A stretch of DNA of 64,000 nt from an uncultured Pseudomonadales bacterium (GTDB lineage Bacteria; Pseudomonadota; Gammaproteobacteria; Pseudomonadales; Azotimanducaceae): the NCBI GenBank assembly GCA_951813295.1, contig CATOTI010000002.1, positions 682,001-746,000 on the forward strand, read 5' to 3'. A program made the position numbers and the translations under genes. Below are positions 36,953 to 46,184 of this stretch, piece after piece. Each line of letters starts with the position of its first letter. The first letter of the stretch is position 1. Under the pieces are notes generated by a model, which was not told the origin of the DNA, did not search any database, and saw only the letters and a list, made by a program, of their open reading frames with translations.

Positions 36953-38983
36953 CTAGCGCTGATACCAGATGGGCGACGTCCAGGCCCGCTCTTGAATCGT
37001 TCGCGGAAGGTCCAGTGCAGCGCATGCAGCCGGACGTTCGTCGACGGGTACCTCGTCACACTGTCGTGCGTGCCATCGACAACTCGGTTGTTCGAGCACT
37101 CGCGCGTAGTAAACAGCCGATTTAGCGGGGTCGAAGTTGGGATCGCGCCAGACCGCACAAAGTTGGCTGGCGCCCGGTCGTGTCGGCGCACAGCTCGCGT
37201 CGACATCGGCGGATCCGGCGGGATCGGTCGCTACATCGATGATGGTCTGCCGATAATCGCCCGACTCGTCGACTTCGCCTTTGATGATCTGGATCCGTTC
37301 GAGCCCCGTCCCGGTAAAGCGTTGCGTGCCGGGATCGCGCAGAGCGCTCGCGAAGAACGACGGTGCCCCGGTCGCACCAGCCGCGGCCGGTAGCTCGCCG
37401 CCCATCGGAACTCCCTTCTGGTAAGCACGCTCGATCGCGGATGGATCGTCACAGAGGTCCTCGGGCAGATCCCATCCTGCGAACAGTCGCGGCGAGATTC
37501 GTACGCCGCTGGTCGCAAACATCTCACGGCGCTGCATCGCATCGAACAGCGCATCGCGAGAGTTCTCCTCCGCCCACGCACCGACCAAACCGCCGGGATT
37601 GCGCATCCAGTGGGGTGCGTAGGCATCGAGGGTCAACCGCTCCTCCAGCGTGTCATCTTCGTTCGAGTTGTGTCCGAGGTAGTTGTGCTCCTCGACGGCA
37701 CCCGGCGTGCCGTTGTGGGTATCGGTGCTGCCAATGAAACCGAGCTGAAGCGGGTTGATGCCAAGTCGATCGCGCTCCTTGAGGCCTTCCACCAATACGT
37801 AGCGAGCGAAGTCGAGTCGTGACTGGCAGGCGGTACGCAGAAACGCCCCGCTGCCGATCTCGCCCTCGCAATCCGGCGGTCGCGTGAAGGTATCGCGCGC
37901 GTATCGGACTTTCTCGAAGTCACAGTGCTCATCAGGATCCCCGACGACGCCCCACATACCCTGTCGGCATTCCGATTCACCCTTCGATTGCACCATTTCG
38001 ACCAGCGGCTCGAGTCGCGCCTGCAGCGCGGCGCGTTCGCGCTGCGCTTCGAGGGGGCGTTGGTCGTAGGTCACCGTAAAAAGCCGTCCGGACGAGATGT
38101 TCGGATTGTGGGGAATCGTGATGGCTTCGCAGCCCGTGTCCGTCTGATTGCACCGAGCGTCGAGTTTCCGCCACAGACCTTCGGCGGTTTCTTCCTCGGC
38201 CCACGAAATCGGCAATTCGGGTACGGCGTCGTTGCGCAGGATGACGTTCCGGTGAACCTTCGAGACGCCGGGGTTTGCCGTGAATTCCCACGCGTTGAAG
38301 GTCGTGAAGGCACAGGGCGCGTTGTGTTCTGCCGCGGCTTCCTGCGTCCGCTGCCAAGCCTGGCCGGCGAACTTGCGGCAGACGCTGGCACCATCGCCGC
38401 AGATACCGCCCGGGTCGCGAACCTTGCCGAGTGAGAACCTTCGCCAGAAAGACGCAGCTTCACCTTCTGGAATGTGTGATTCGCCGCGGAACCGCTCACA
38501 GTCGATGGATCCGTAGCTGGGCGAGCGCGGATCCCTGCACGTCTGCACCTCCCCGATCCATTCGGCGTGGTCGGTAACCGCCGCAAAATCGAGCGGCCGA
38601 TCAAGCGTGCCGTAGCGCAGTGGGTTACCGGATTCGTCGAGCGGCGTCAGGCCGATGGGTTCACCCCGCGCAAACCGGTAGGCATCGTCGGGCGTCTGGA
38701 TACCACCCCGGCGATACGCGTCGAGCGAGAAGCTCGTGTGCACGTGAAGATCCCCGAAAAACGCCCCACGGTTCTCGTCGTAGTCGACACACCGGTCCGG
38801 TGCTGGCGAAGCAGCTGTAGTCGCCGGTCCGCCCGCGGGATCCCACTCGTCGTGAGAGCGACTCAGGTCGATGGGAGGCGGCGCCGGGTCAGACCCTGGC
38901 GGCGGCGTCGCCTCGGGTCCACATCCGAACAATCCTGAGAGTCCGAACGCGAGGACGAGGACCCACAACGGACGGATTTTCAT
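36953..38983 (-). CDS. DUF3604 family lipoprotein
   Basis: I start at the ATG at 38983, giving a lipoprotein signal with lipobox LFGC at Cys21; an in-frame ATG 18 bp upstream would also work. The 676-residue protein has DUF3604 motifs FGDLHVHTSFS, VTDHAEW, FTTFNAWEFT, IPHNPNIS, IGSTDTHNG and a terminal RAWTSPIWYQR. It parallels the exported paralogue at 5005-6903, sharing order and length of blocks, but has extra Cys-containing inserts (YGSIDCER, CRDPRSPS). The protein is predicted to be anchored in the envelope. The activity is unknown. Confidence 0.88.
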   Translation of the reverse strand: MKIRPLWVLVLAFGLSGLFGCGPEATPPPGSDPAPPPIDLSRSHDEWDPAGGPATTAASPAPDRCVDYDENRGAFFGDLHVHTSFSLDAYRRGGIQTPDDAYRFARGEPIGLTPLDESGNPLRYGTLDRPLDFAAVTDHAEWIGEVQTCRDPRSPSYGSIDCERFRGESHIPEGEAASFWRRFSLGKVRDPGGICGDGASVCRKFAGQAWQRTQEAAAEHNAPCAFTTFNAWEFTANPGVSKVHRNVILRNDAVPELPISWAEEETAEGLWRKLDARCNQTDTGCEAITIPHNPNISSGRLFTVTYDQRPLEAQRERAALQARLEPLVEMVQSKGESECRQGMWGVVGDPDEHCDFEKVRYARDTFTRPPDCEGEIGSGAFLRTACQSRLDFARYVLVEGLKERDRLGINPLQLGFIGSTDTHNGTPGAVEEHNYLGHNSNEDDTLEERLTLDAYAPHWMRNPGGLVGAWAEENSRDALFDAMQRREMFATSGVRISPRLFAGWDLPEDLCDDPSAIERAYQKGVPMGGELPAAAGATGAPSFFASALRDPGTQRFTGTGLERIQIIKGEVDESGDYRQTIIDVATDPAGSADVDASCAPTRPGASQLCAVWRDPNFDPAKSAVYYARVLEQPSCRWHARQCDEVPVDERPAACAALDLPRTIQERAWTSPIWYQR

Positions 38984-39241
38984 TCTTTGGTCTCCCCGCA
39001 CTGATCCCCACTAGTCGCTTCATTGTGTCACTCAGCGTCCAGGCAAAAAATTGCCCTCGGCCGACAAGCTGCCGAGTCCGCGGTGTCGGGCATTCTCTTG
39101 GCAGCTTCGGCCATTCCCTCGAAGCGCCGCGCCAATGCCCGCTGTCGGACCCATTGCCGACGGTAGGAGCGGTCGCCACCGCTTCGTTTTCGGTGCCGCC
39201 ACCGGGCATAGTCGAAGCCGCGCAGCCAAGGAGGCCAACCA

Positions 39242-40075
39242 ATGCGTCTGATCACGGCCGCTGCCCTGATCACTGCTACAGCCCTAACTTGGGCACAGCA
39301 GTCAGAGCATGAATACGAGTTCGAGACCATCCAGGGGAACCGAATCGCTTGGTCATGCGAGGGAGACACCGAGCCGACAATTGTCCTGATCGCCGGGATG
39401 GGGCTCTCGGCGCACCCGTCGTTTGATCGCGTCTATCACAACTACGACGGGTCAGGTCGCATTTGCATGTATGACCGAGCGGGCCTCGGCAAAAGCACCT
39501 TCGATCACCCGCACACTCGGACCATGGCCGAATTGGTCGAGGAACTTACTGTCCTTGTGCAACGTCAGAAATGGGGACCTCTGGTGCTCGTGCCGCATTC
39601 CTTTGGTGGTTTCATAGCTCAGGCGTATACGGCGGAGAACCCAGCGGACGTAATCGGGATCTTGTTCCTGGACGTGGGCCACGTTGATTGGGTACCCGCG
39701 ATGGAGGCTCAGATGAGCGAAGCTGACTGGGCCATCATGGAACGGATCATTGCGTGGAACGAACGCGAGTTCCATGAGGATTACCTGGAGGGTCAAGAAG
39801 CCGCGCGTGCGGCGAAGCTCCCTGGGCAGCTACCGATTACGGTCGTGTCCCGAGGGGTACCGCATACACAGATTCGACTTGAAAAAATGAGTTACGAAGG
39901 GATCGACATTTACGAGCGGACTCACCAGGAGCTTCAGTACGATCTGGTGGGACTGACTGGGGATGCTCGGCACCGCTACGCACGGGTCGCATCCCACCTC
40001 ATCAACGAATATGACCCATGGCTCGTAATCGACGAGATAGAGAGCCTTGTCGCAAGAATCGAGAAGGTCCGATAG
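39242..40075 (+). CDS. Exported alpha/beta hydrolase
   Basis: The 277-residue protein starts with a short signal peptide (cleavage likely near TWAQQ) and has a strong AAGGAGG ribosome site 7 nt before the ATG. Fold marks: LIAGMGLSAHPSF, YDRAGLGKS and a nucleophile elbow VPHSFGG in place of GxSxG, with Ser as nucleophile. The codon choice in this and the following 1 kb is less GC-skewed than in flanking genes, consistent with foreign origin, though I made no count. Confidence 0.8.
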   Translation: MRLITAAALITATALTWAQQSEHEYEFETIQGNRIAWSCEGDTEPTIVLIAGMGLSAHPSFDRVYHNYDGSGRICMYDRAGLGKSTFDHPHTRTMAELVEELTVLVQRQKWGPLVLVPHSFGGFIAQAYTAENPADVIGILFLDVGHVDWVPAMEAQMSEADWAIMERIIAWNEREFHEDYLEGQEAARAAKLPGQLPITVVSRGVPHTQIRLEKMSYEGIDIYERTHQELQYDLVGLTGDARHRYARVASHLINEYDPWLVIDEIESLVARIEKVR

Positions 40076-40172
40076 TCCGTTAATGGCCGAAAGCTGCCTT
40101 TCCGCGAAAATTGAGCCAACTTCCGGGATCGACCCGAAGCGGCCGAGCCAGGTTGCAGTGCCTGCCAATTCG

Positions 40173-40310
40173 CTCTTAGATGCACCTGTGATTACGAAGG
40201 CGATCGGTCTCAAGATTCTGGCCATGCTCGACGAAGCATTGACTGAGCCGGTGTGGCTATGTGGTGGGCTCGCCGCCGACTTCTACGTTGGCGAGTGGAC
40301 ACGTGACCGA
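40173..40310 (+). pseudogene. Nucleotidyltransferase fragment (aminoglycoside adenylyltransferase-like)
   Basis: The short segment LLDAPVIT...EPVWLCGGLAADFYVGEWTR matches the start of nucleotidyltransferase domains of the aminoglycoside 2''-adenylyltransferase type (W-x-CGG-x-A-x-D... followed by TR). The usual downstream Asp-x-Asp catalytic pair is absent because the frame goes on into unrelated sequence at about 40310. It is a remnant, not a working resistance gene. Confidence 0.5.
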
Positions 40311-40531
40311 GCCCAAAGGCCGGCAACACGATCTACCTCAGTGCGGACGGTTGTATCCACCAGGCGACCGAGGACCTGAAATTGAGGGGCATCGTGTTCA
40401 AGAGAGAACCTGTCCGCATAGCTGAAGCCTTCGACACGCCAGAAGATGGCACGTGTGATGTTTGGCTCGGCTTCTTCGATGACCCTTGGGGGAACGAGCT
40501 GGGATTGCTCGCCAATATGCCAGTTGGGTGA
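40307..40531 (+). pseudogene. VOC/glyoxalase C-terminal fragment
   Basis: In the second forward frame the stretch from 40307 to the TGA at 40529-40531 reads as the end of a glyoxalase-fold protein, ending with GFFDDPWGNELGLLAN. That last strand with DPWGN-x-LGL is characteristic of the VOC family. No start codon or N-terminal half exists upstream, where a stop occurs at 40304. It directly abuts the nucleotidyltransferase fragment, as in a deletion scar. Confidence 0.6.
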
Positions 40532-40603
40532 GCAACGCAAAGGCCGTTCCTGGCCGATTGCTGCCTAATCTAAACGGCTGTTCTCCACTCGTAGTAGCCG
40601 TGC

Positions 40604-41035
40604 TTGTCCGTATCGTTTAGACGAGCCAAACGGAGATGTCGAACGTCGAACGTCGACCAGATAATCGCGATACGCATTGTCACGAAGAACAGGGACGAGT
40701 TTGACGAGACCGTAGAGTTCTACCGGAACATTGTTGGTAGAGAGGAGGATTTCGGTTTTCAGGCCGACGCAGACGATCACGGTGCCGGCGCCTATTTCGT
40801 GGTTGGCAACGCGCAGCTGATCGTGACCCTAGAATCTTCCGTTACCCCGGAAGCTCAGATCAACCAGGGGGCGGCGTGGGTGTGTTTCGGGACAGATGAC
40901 CCAGAATCCGCCCGATCAAACGCCGGAGCTTCTCACCCGGTGGTCAACACATCCTTCGGGACTCGTGGGTATTTCGCCAACGACCCGATGGGACTCGCTG
41001 TATACGTCGGCACAGAGTGGCAGCTGCCTGGATGA
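40604..41035 (+). CDS. VOC-fold protein with displaced start
   Basis: The frame encodes a complete glyoxalase-like module: VDQIIAIRIVTKNRDEF at the N-terminus, FYRNIVG, and the terminal ANDPMGLAVYVG. As it stands, only a TTG at 40604 opens the frame, with a poor context. The natural ATG at 40636, preceded by CGGAG, is out of frame by a 7-bp tandem duplication at 40641-40654. Removing one copy gives MSNVDQIIAIR. The gene may be recently inactivated or translated from a weak alternative start. Confidence 0.6.
   Translation: MSVSFRRAKRRCRTSNVDQIIAIRIVTKNRDEFDETVEFYRNIVGREEDFGFQADADDHGAGAYFVVGNAQLIVTLESSVTPEAQINQGAAWVCFGTDDPESARSNAGASHPVVNTSFGTRGYFANDPMGLAVYVGTEWQLPG
40641..40654. repeat. 7-bp tandem duplication in VOC gene
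   Basis: GAACGTC is present twice in a row. One copy would keep the ATG at 40636 in frame with the VOC protein; two copies shift it. This is a typical replication-slippage lesion. Confidence 0.7.
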
Positions 41036-41201
41036 ACGTCGGCTATTGGCCTAAAGCGACCCTCGTAGGTCGCGGACATGAGCTTAGATCTCAGTCCGTT
41101 CCGCGATCTCTAGCTTTCCGATCCACCTCAGCCGAGGGCAACTGGCCGTGCCGTTTGTGTCCTACGGTATGGTCGATGTTCCTTCCGACGGGGGCGACGG
41201 A

Positions 41202-42047
41202 ATGCAGGTTTTCGAAAACAAAGTTGCGGTGGTTACAGGCGCTGCGAGCGGCATCGGCAATGGGTTGGCGCAGAAGTGTCTCGACGAGGGGATGAACGTC
41301 GTGCTCGCCGACATCGAGGAGGCGGCTCTAGAGCGAGCGGCCGAAGCGTTCGCGGCGCAAGGGCGGAACACGGTCGTGCCGGTCAAGACGGATGTTTCGA
41401 TCCTGGGAGAGGTCGAAGCGCTAGCGGAGCAGACCGTTGCAGAGTTCGGTGCCGTGCATTTGTTGTTCAACAATGCTGGTGTCGGCGGCGCGGCCAGTTT
41501 TCTACAGAGCAGCCACGCCGACTGGGAATGGGTAATGGGCGTGAACCTGTGGAGCGTGATTCATGGTCTGCGTGTGTTCGGACCCATCATGGTGGCTCAG
41601 AAAACCGAATCCCACATCGTCAATACCGCCTCTATGTCTGGTCTGATCTACGGCGAAGGTGCCTACGGCGTGACCAAACACGGCGTCGTTGCGCTCACGG
41701 AATCCGCACATTTCGAATTGGCGCAACTCGGCAGTGAAGTGAAAGTCTCCGTGCTCTGCCCCGGGTGGGTAAACACCAACATCCTCGACTCATCCCGTAA
41801 TCGCCAAGGGCGTTTTGGCTTGGCGCCCCGTGTGGAGCCGAATGAAGAACAGGCGCGCCAGGCTGAACTGTCACGACGGAGCGTCGCACAGGGAATGCCG
41901 CCGGCCGAACTGGCTGACATCGTGTTCGATCACATTCGTCGCGAGAAGCTCTATATCCTCACACACGACGATTTCAACTCGGCGGTTTCGGAACGTACGG
42001 AGACGATACTCGGCGGAACAAACCCGACCACGGCCACGAACGCTTGA
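41202..42047 (+). CDS. Short-chain dehydrogenase/reductase
   Basis: The start at 41202 (MQVFENKVAVV) places the cofactor motif TGAASGIG near residue 13, typical for SDRs; an upstream GTG at 41148 would add 18 unlikely residues. The catalytic Ser lies in NTASMSG and the Tyr-x3-Lys in YGVTK; the NAG motif FNNAGVGG is present. The 281-residue protein should oxidise or reduce an alcohol/ketone with NAD(P). It is followed 22 bp later by an LLM oxidoreductase gene. Confidence 0.9.
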   Translation: MQVFENKVAVVTGAASGIGNGLAQKCLDEGMNVVLADIEEAALERAAEAFAAQGRNTVVPVKTDVSILGEVEALAEQTVAEFGAVHLLFNNAGVGGAASFLQSSHADWEWVMGVNLWSVIHGLRVFGPIMVAQKTESHIVNTASMSGLIYGEGAYGVTKHGVVALTESAHFELAQLGSEVKVSVLCPGWVNTNILDSSRNRQGRFGLAPRVEPNEEQARQAELSRRSVAQGMPPAELADIVFDHIRREKLYILTHDDFNSAVSERTETILGGTNPTTATNA

Positions 42048-42069
42048 CCGACGTAATAAGGAGACGTGA

Positions 42070-43086
42070 ATGACGGAGTTCTGGCAGACCACCTTCCCCA
42101 TTCCGGGACGGAACGAAATCATGGCCCGAAACGCCGAGTCGGCCGGCTGGGACGGTATCGTTTTTCCCGATACGCAGTGTCTCGCCGGTGACATCTACAG
42201 CGCGATGTGCCTCGCCGCTAAAGCGACGACAACGCTCAAGATCGGCACCGCCGTCACGAATCCCGTGACTCGACACGCCGCCGTGACGGCTTCCGCGATT
42301 TCGACGGTACAGGTCGAATCCGGCGGCCGGACTCTGCTGGGCGTGGGTCGCGGCGATTCATCGCTCGGCTACCTCGGACGTTCACCCGCACCGGTGGGCC
42401 AGCTCGAAACCTACGTCCGCCAGGTTCAGCAATACCTCAGCGGCGATGCGGTCGATCTCGATGGTTATCCGAGCCGGATCGAGTGGCTGACCGAAGAACA
42501 CCTCGAGGCGTTTCCCAAACCGCCGGTGGACATTGCCGCCACGGGACCGCGCGTCATCAGCGTCGGTGCTCGCCTGGCCGATCGTCTGACGTTTGCCGTC
42601 GGCGCCGACACCGAACGGCTCGCGGGCGCCATGGCATCCGCTCGCAACATACGCGCGGAGGCAGGATTGGATCCCGACACGATCGACTTCGGGGCTTACA
42701 TCAACATCGCCTGCGCCGACGATGTCGCGGAGGCGTGCGGAATCCTGCGCGGTAGCGTCGGCACGTTCGCCCACTTCACGGGGATGTCGAAGGCGAACTC
42801 GGAAGGGCTCGAGGACGCATCGGTCTTCGATTCGATCGGCGCGAACTACGATATGGCACGCCACGCCCACGTCGACGCCTCACACATGCAGAACGTCCCC
42901 GACGACTTCATCAGCCGGTTCGCCATTACCGGCTCCGCGCAGTACTGCATCGACCGACTCGGTGAAATCACCGACCTCGGCATCGGCCGGTTCGTCTTGC
43001 TCACGGGATCGCGCGGCGCCGATCCAGGCGCCACCATGGCGAGTCAGCAGCGCCTGGTCGAAGCGGTCTTCCCAGCGTTCCGTTAG
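42070..43086 (+). CDS. LLM-class flavin/F420-dependent oxidoreductase
   Basis: The 338-residue protein has the luciferase-like barrel of the methylene-tetrahydromethanopterin reductase type: WDGIVFPDTQ, IGTAVTNPVTRHAAVTA near residue 60 and LGVGRGDSS. Cofactor is FMN or F420; the sequence does not decide. A GGAGACGTGA ribosome site precedes the start. It is adjacent to the SDR gene in one operon. Its stop abuts that of the convergent amidase. Confidence 0.85.
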   Translation: MTEFWQTTFPIPGRNEIMARNAESAGWDGIVFPDTQCLAGDIYSAMCLAAKATTTLKIGTAVTNPVTRHAAVTASAISTVQVESGGRTLLGVGRGDSSLGYLGRSPAPVGQLETYVRQVQQYLSGDAVDLDGYPSRIEWLTEEHLEAFPKPPVDIAATGPRVISVGARLADRLTFAVGADTERLAGAMASARNIRAEAGLDPDTIDFGAYINIACADDVAEACGILRGSVGTFAHFTGMSKANSEGLEDASVFDSIGANYDMARHAHVDASHMQNVPDDFISRFAITGSAQYCIDRLGEITDLGIGRFVLLTGSRGADPGATMASQQRLVEAVFPAFR

Positions 43087-43087
43087 T

Positions 43088-44461
43088 TCAATCGAACGCC
43101 GTGGGCGGGACAAATCCGCCGAGCGATTCTTCCAGCAATCGCGCGACCGCGAGGACAATGTCCTCACGCGCGGGATGCGACGTCATCTGCACGCTTACGG
43201 GAAGTCCGGCTTCGTCTGTGCCGCAACGTACGGCGCCCGACGGCCAACCTGTCACGTTGTGCAGGATCGTATAGCTGAAGGCCGTGATCGACGCACCACG
43301 GCCCGCGCTACCCGAGATCGGCGCCGTGCCGCCGTTGACCGGACTCAACACCACGTCGAAGTCCGCATAGCCGCCGGCAATCCGCGAACGCACGTCGAAC
43401 CAACGCGCGATGAGGGCGTCGAGTTGGGTCGCATCCAGCGCTGGCGTTCGCTCTGGAAGCGGCGACGCGTAGTCCTCGAGTAAGCGCCGCCGTGCGGCCC
43501 CGCCGTCGAAGGCGAAGAGTCCGGTGCCCACCTCGAATGCCTCACGAAAGGCCACCGGCTCGACCTCTTGCACGTTGGCGCCGGCTGATTCGAGTACCGC
43601 AGCAGCGGCGCCAACGGCGCTTTGAATCGCACCCGCCGCGGGCGATACGTCGGCCGATCGGTAAAACGCGACACGTAGCGTCGAGAGATCCACGTCATCG
43701 GGCGAGCCGAGCGGCATCGGCACGATGGCGGGATCGATCCCGTCGGGGCCCGCAAGGATCGGTAACGCGAGGATCAGATCGTCGACGTATCGCGCCATCG
43801 GGCCGATCTGCTGGAACGAATCCGTCACGCCGCCAAAGGGATAGATATGTCCGGTCCGGGGGACGCGGCCCATCGTGGGCTTGATCCCGGCCGTGCCGCA
43901 GAAGGCCGACGGAACGCGGATACTCCCGCCGTAATCCGAGCCGACTTCGAGCGGCGTCGCCCCGGCGGCGAGCAATGCGCCCGCGCCCCCGCTACTGCCG
44001 CCGGGCGAATGTGCCGTGTTGTAGGGATTCAACGTTTTGCCGGCGACCTCGTTGTCCGTTTCGAACGACAACGTCAGTTCCGGCGTATTGGATTTACCGA
44101 CGACGATTGCACCGGCACCTCGAAGACGCGCAACCGCGGTCGCATCGCGTGCAGGAACGAATGAAGACCGTCCCGGCGTTCCGCCGGTCGAGACGATTCC
44201 CTCGGTGTCGAGGGAATCCTTGATCGTGATCGGCAAGCCATGCAGCGGACCGATGATGTCGCCTTGGGCGAGTTTCTCATCGGCCCGCGCGGCCTCGACG
44301 AGCGCCCGTTCCGCTTCCAACGTCACCACGGCGTTCAGCGTCTCATCGACTTCGGCAATGCGCTCGAGCATCGCAGTTGTCGCGGCGACACTCGTGATTT
44401 CGCCGGCGATGAGGGCTTTCGCCAGGCTCGACGCCGACTCAAAAGGGGATCGTTTAGTCAT
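43088..44461 (-). CDS. Amidase-signature family amidase
   Basis: The start at 44461 (MTKRSPFESA) is preferred over an upstream ATG that adds 14 odd residues. The 457-residue enzyme carries the Ser-cisSer-Lys triad: Lys81 in TIKDSLD, Ser in GGSSGG at 156-157 and nucleophile Ser180 in SDYGGSIR. It hydrolyses amides or is related to GatA, but with no GatB/C nearby an amide-catabolic role is likelier. The neighbouring sulfatase lies 51 bp upstream on the same strand. Confidence 0.9.
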   Translation of the reverse strand: MTKRSPFESASSLAKALIAGEITSVAATTAMLERIAEVDETLNAVVTLEAERALVEAARADEKLAQGDIIGPLHGLPITIKDSLDTEGIVSTGGTPGRSSFVPARDATAVARLRGAGAIVVGKSNTPELTLSFETDNEVAGKTLNPYNTAHSPGGSSGGAGALLAAGATPLEVGSDYGGSIRVPSAFCGTAGIKPTMGRVPRTGHIYPFGGVTDSFQQIGPMARYVDDLILALPILAGPDGIDPAIVPMPLGSPDDVDLSTLRVAFYRSADVSPAAGAIQSAVGAAAAVLESAGANVQEVEPVAFREAFEVGTGLFAFDGGAARRRLLEDYASPLPERTPALDATQLDALIARWFDVRSRIAGGYADFDVVLSPVNGGTAPISGSAGRGASITAFSYTILHNVTGWPSGAVRCGTDEAGLPVSVQMTSHPAREDIVLAVARLLEESLGGFVPPTAFD

Positions 44462-44512
44462 GCCCCGAGCGTACGCCCGCGCAGCATCAACACTCCAGGG
44501 CAACCGACGAAA

Positions 44513-46114
44513 TCAGCGATCCTTGAGCACTTCATCAACGAGCTTCAGCCGTTCGGCCTTGGCGGGCCCGTCCGGAATGATGTGCTCCCAACGATCCGGG
44601 GCGCGTGCGCCACGTTGCCATTTTTCCGGGAATTCCGCGGCCCGGCTTCTGTCCTCATGACGGAACACGGCACCCTGGTTGAACTTCCGTGTGTAGGGGA
44701 TCGCGTGCTCGCCGCGCTGGTTGGCCAGCGTCGCGAAGAGCTGCTCGCGCATCGCTACTTTCCGCTCGAGATGGTCGGGATCCTCGATCAGATTCCTCGT
44801 CTCGCGCGGGTCCGCGGCAAGATCGAAGAGTTCCTCGGTATCCCAGACGCCGTGGTATTGGATGTATTTGTAGCGATCCGTGCGTAATGCGAACACGGTC
44901 GGCGTTTGCGGGTAGTTGAACTCCCAGTAGTACTCGTACGTGAGCGTATCCCGCCAGGATTCACGACCTTCACCGGCCGCGAGCCGGTCGAAGCTCATCC
45001 CGTCGTAGTGCGCCGGCGCAGGCAGCCCCGCGAGCGCCAACATCGTGGGCGCAATGTCGATGTTCGCGACCATCTCGTCGACGGACGTGCCAACCGGGAA
45101 GCCCGGCCCACTCGCCAGGAGCGGAACACGTATCGATTCCTCGTAGGCGTTGCGCTTATCGATCAGGCCGTGCTCGCCAAACATGAAGCCGTTGTCTCCC
45201 ATCAGCATCACCACCGTGTCTTCGGCGAGCCCGTGCTCGTGGAGCCACGCCCGAATCCGGCCAACACTGTCGTCGACCGCCGAAAGCGTGCGGTGATACT
45301 CGCGCTTGAAATCGATCAGCGGCAGGTCGCTGTGGTAGGGGAAGTCCGTGCCGTGCCAACTGTTGCGCTGATTCTGGACCCACATTGGCGTATCCGCGTC
45401 CACCGACGGCGCCTCACCGATCGTGATCTCCGCCTCGGCGTACTGGTCGCGGTGGCGTTCGGCGGGCAAAAACGTCGCGTGAACCGCTTTGTGCGACAGG
45501 TAGAGCAGAAACGGGCGATCCCGCTCACGGTTCGTGAGGAATTCGATCGCGTAGTCCGTCAGCTCATCCGTGATGTAGCCGCGCTGCGCGACGTCCTGGC
45601 CGTTCACGTTCAACATCGACTGGGTCCCGAACGCGGTGGCCGGGTAGTAATTGCCTTGGCCGGGAAAGCTGACCCAGAAGTCGAATTCAGGGCGCGGCGC
45701 CGTGATCGCTCCCCCCATGTGCCACTTGCCGATGAAGGCGGTCTCGTACCCCGCGTTTCGCAAGCGTTCCGGAAAGAGCTTGAGGCCGGTCGGGGCCGCG
45801 TTGTTATCGACGACCCCGTGGTTGTGCATCATCTGGCCCGTGAGAATGCTCGCCCGACTCGGCGAGCAGAGCGACGTCGTGACGAAGGCATTACGAAAAT
45901 GCACGCCGTCGCGCGCCAGCGCGTCGATGTGTGGCGTGTCGAGCACCGGGTTCATGAATCCCATCTCGTCGTACCGCTGATCGTCGGTCAGGATGAAGAC
46001 GAGGTTCGGCGCGCGCTCTTCCGCGTTCTCTCCGGACGCCACCGACGCGCCGAGAACGAGTAACAGCATCACGAGGGTCGCGGCGACGCGATTCATCGCG
46101 TTGACGAAGCGCAT
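44513..46114 (-). CDS. Exported sulfatase (Cys-type)
   Basis: The start at 46114 follows GGGAG and begins a signal peptide (RVAATLVMLLLVLG, cleavage near ASG). The 533-residue protein shows LTDDQRYDEMG (metal ligands), and the formylglycine motif CSPSR with Cys83 in LCSPSRASILTG, then HKAVHATF and MGDNGFMFGEHGL. It is an S1 sulfatase that requires modification of Cys83 by a formylglycine-generating enzyme, not encoded here. It would release sulfate from sulfated carbohydrates or steroids in the periplasm. It lies 70 bp downstream of the UGSC-type selenoprotein. Confidence 0.9.
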   Translation of the reverse strand: MRFVNAMNRVAATLVMLLLVLGASVASGENAEERAPNLVFILTDDQRYDEMGFMNPVLDTPHIDALARDGVHFRNAFVTTSLCSPSRASILTGQMMHNHGVVDNNAAPTGLKLFPERLRNAGYETAFIGKWHMGGAITAPRPEFDFWVSFPGQGNYYPATAFGTQSMLNVNGQDVAQRGYITDELTDYAIEFLTNRERDRPFLLYLSHKAVHATFLPAERHRDQYAEAEITIGEAPSVDADTPMWVQNQRNSWHGTDFPYHSDLPLIDFKREYHRTLSAVDDSVGRIRAWLHEHGLAEDTVVMLMGDNGFMFGEHGLIDKRNAYEESIRVPLLASGPGFPVGTSVDEMVANIDIAPTMLALAGLPAPAHYDGMSFDRLAAGEGRESWRDTLTYEYYWEFNYPQTPTVFALRTDRYKYIQYHGVWDTEELFDLAADPRETRNLIEDPDHLERKVAMREQLFATLANQRGEHAIPYTRKFNQGAVFRHEDRSRAAEFPEKWQRGARAPDRWEHIIPDGPAKAERLKLVDEVLKDR

Positions 46115-46184
46115 GGAGATTTCTCCCGGTGTCGGCGATGTCGCGAGCATACCGCCAACGCCCCGGGTTCAATCGGCGTGATCG

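Noticed and set aside
38889..39242. Possible minus-strand lipoprotein starting MVGLLGCAAS
   Set aside because: The lipobox-like start is tempting, but the frame runs into the lipoprotein gene's 5' end without family features, and no ribosome site is seen. The 258-bp gap between the two divergent genes shows no convincing gene.
40047..40379. Aminoglycoside resistance gene
   Set aside because: Only the first part of the domain is present and the catalytic residues are missing; it is a remnant.
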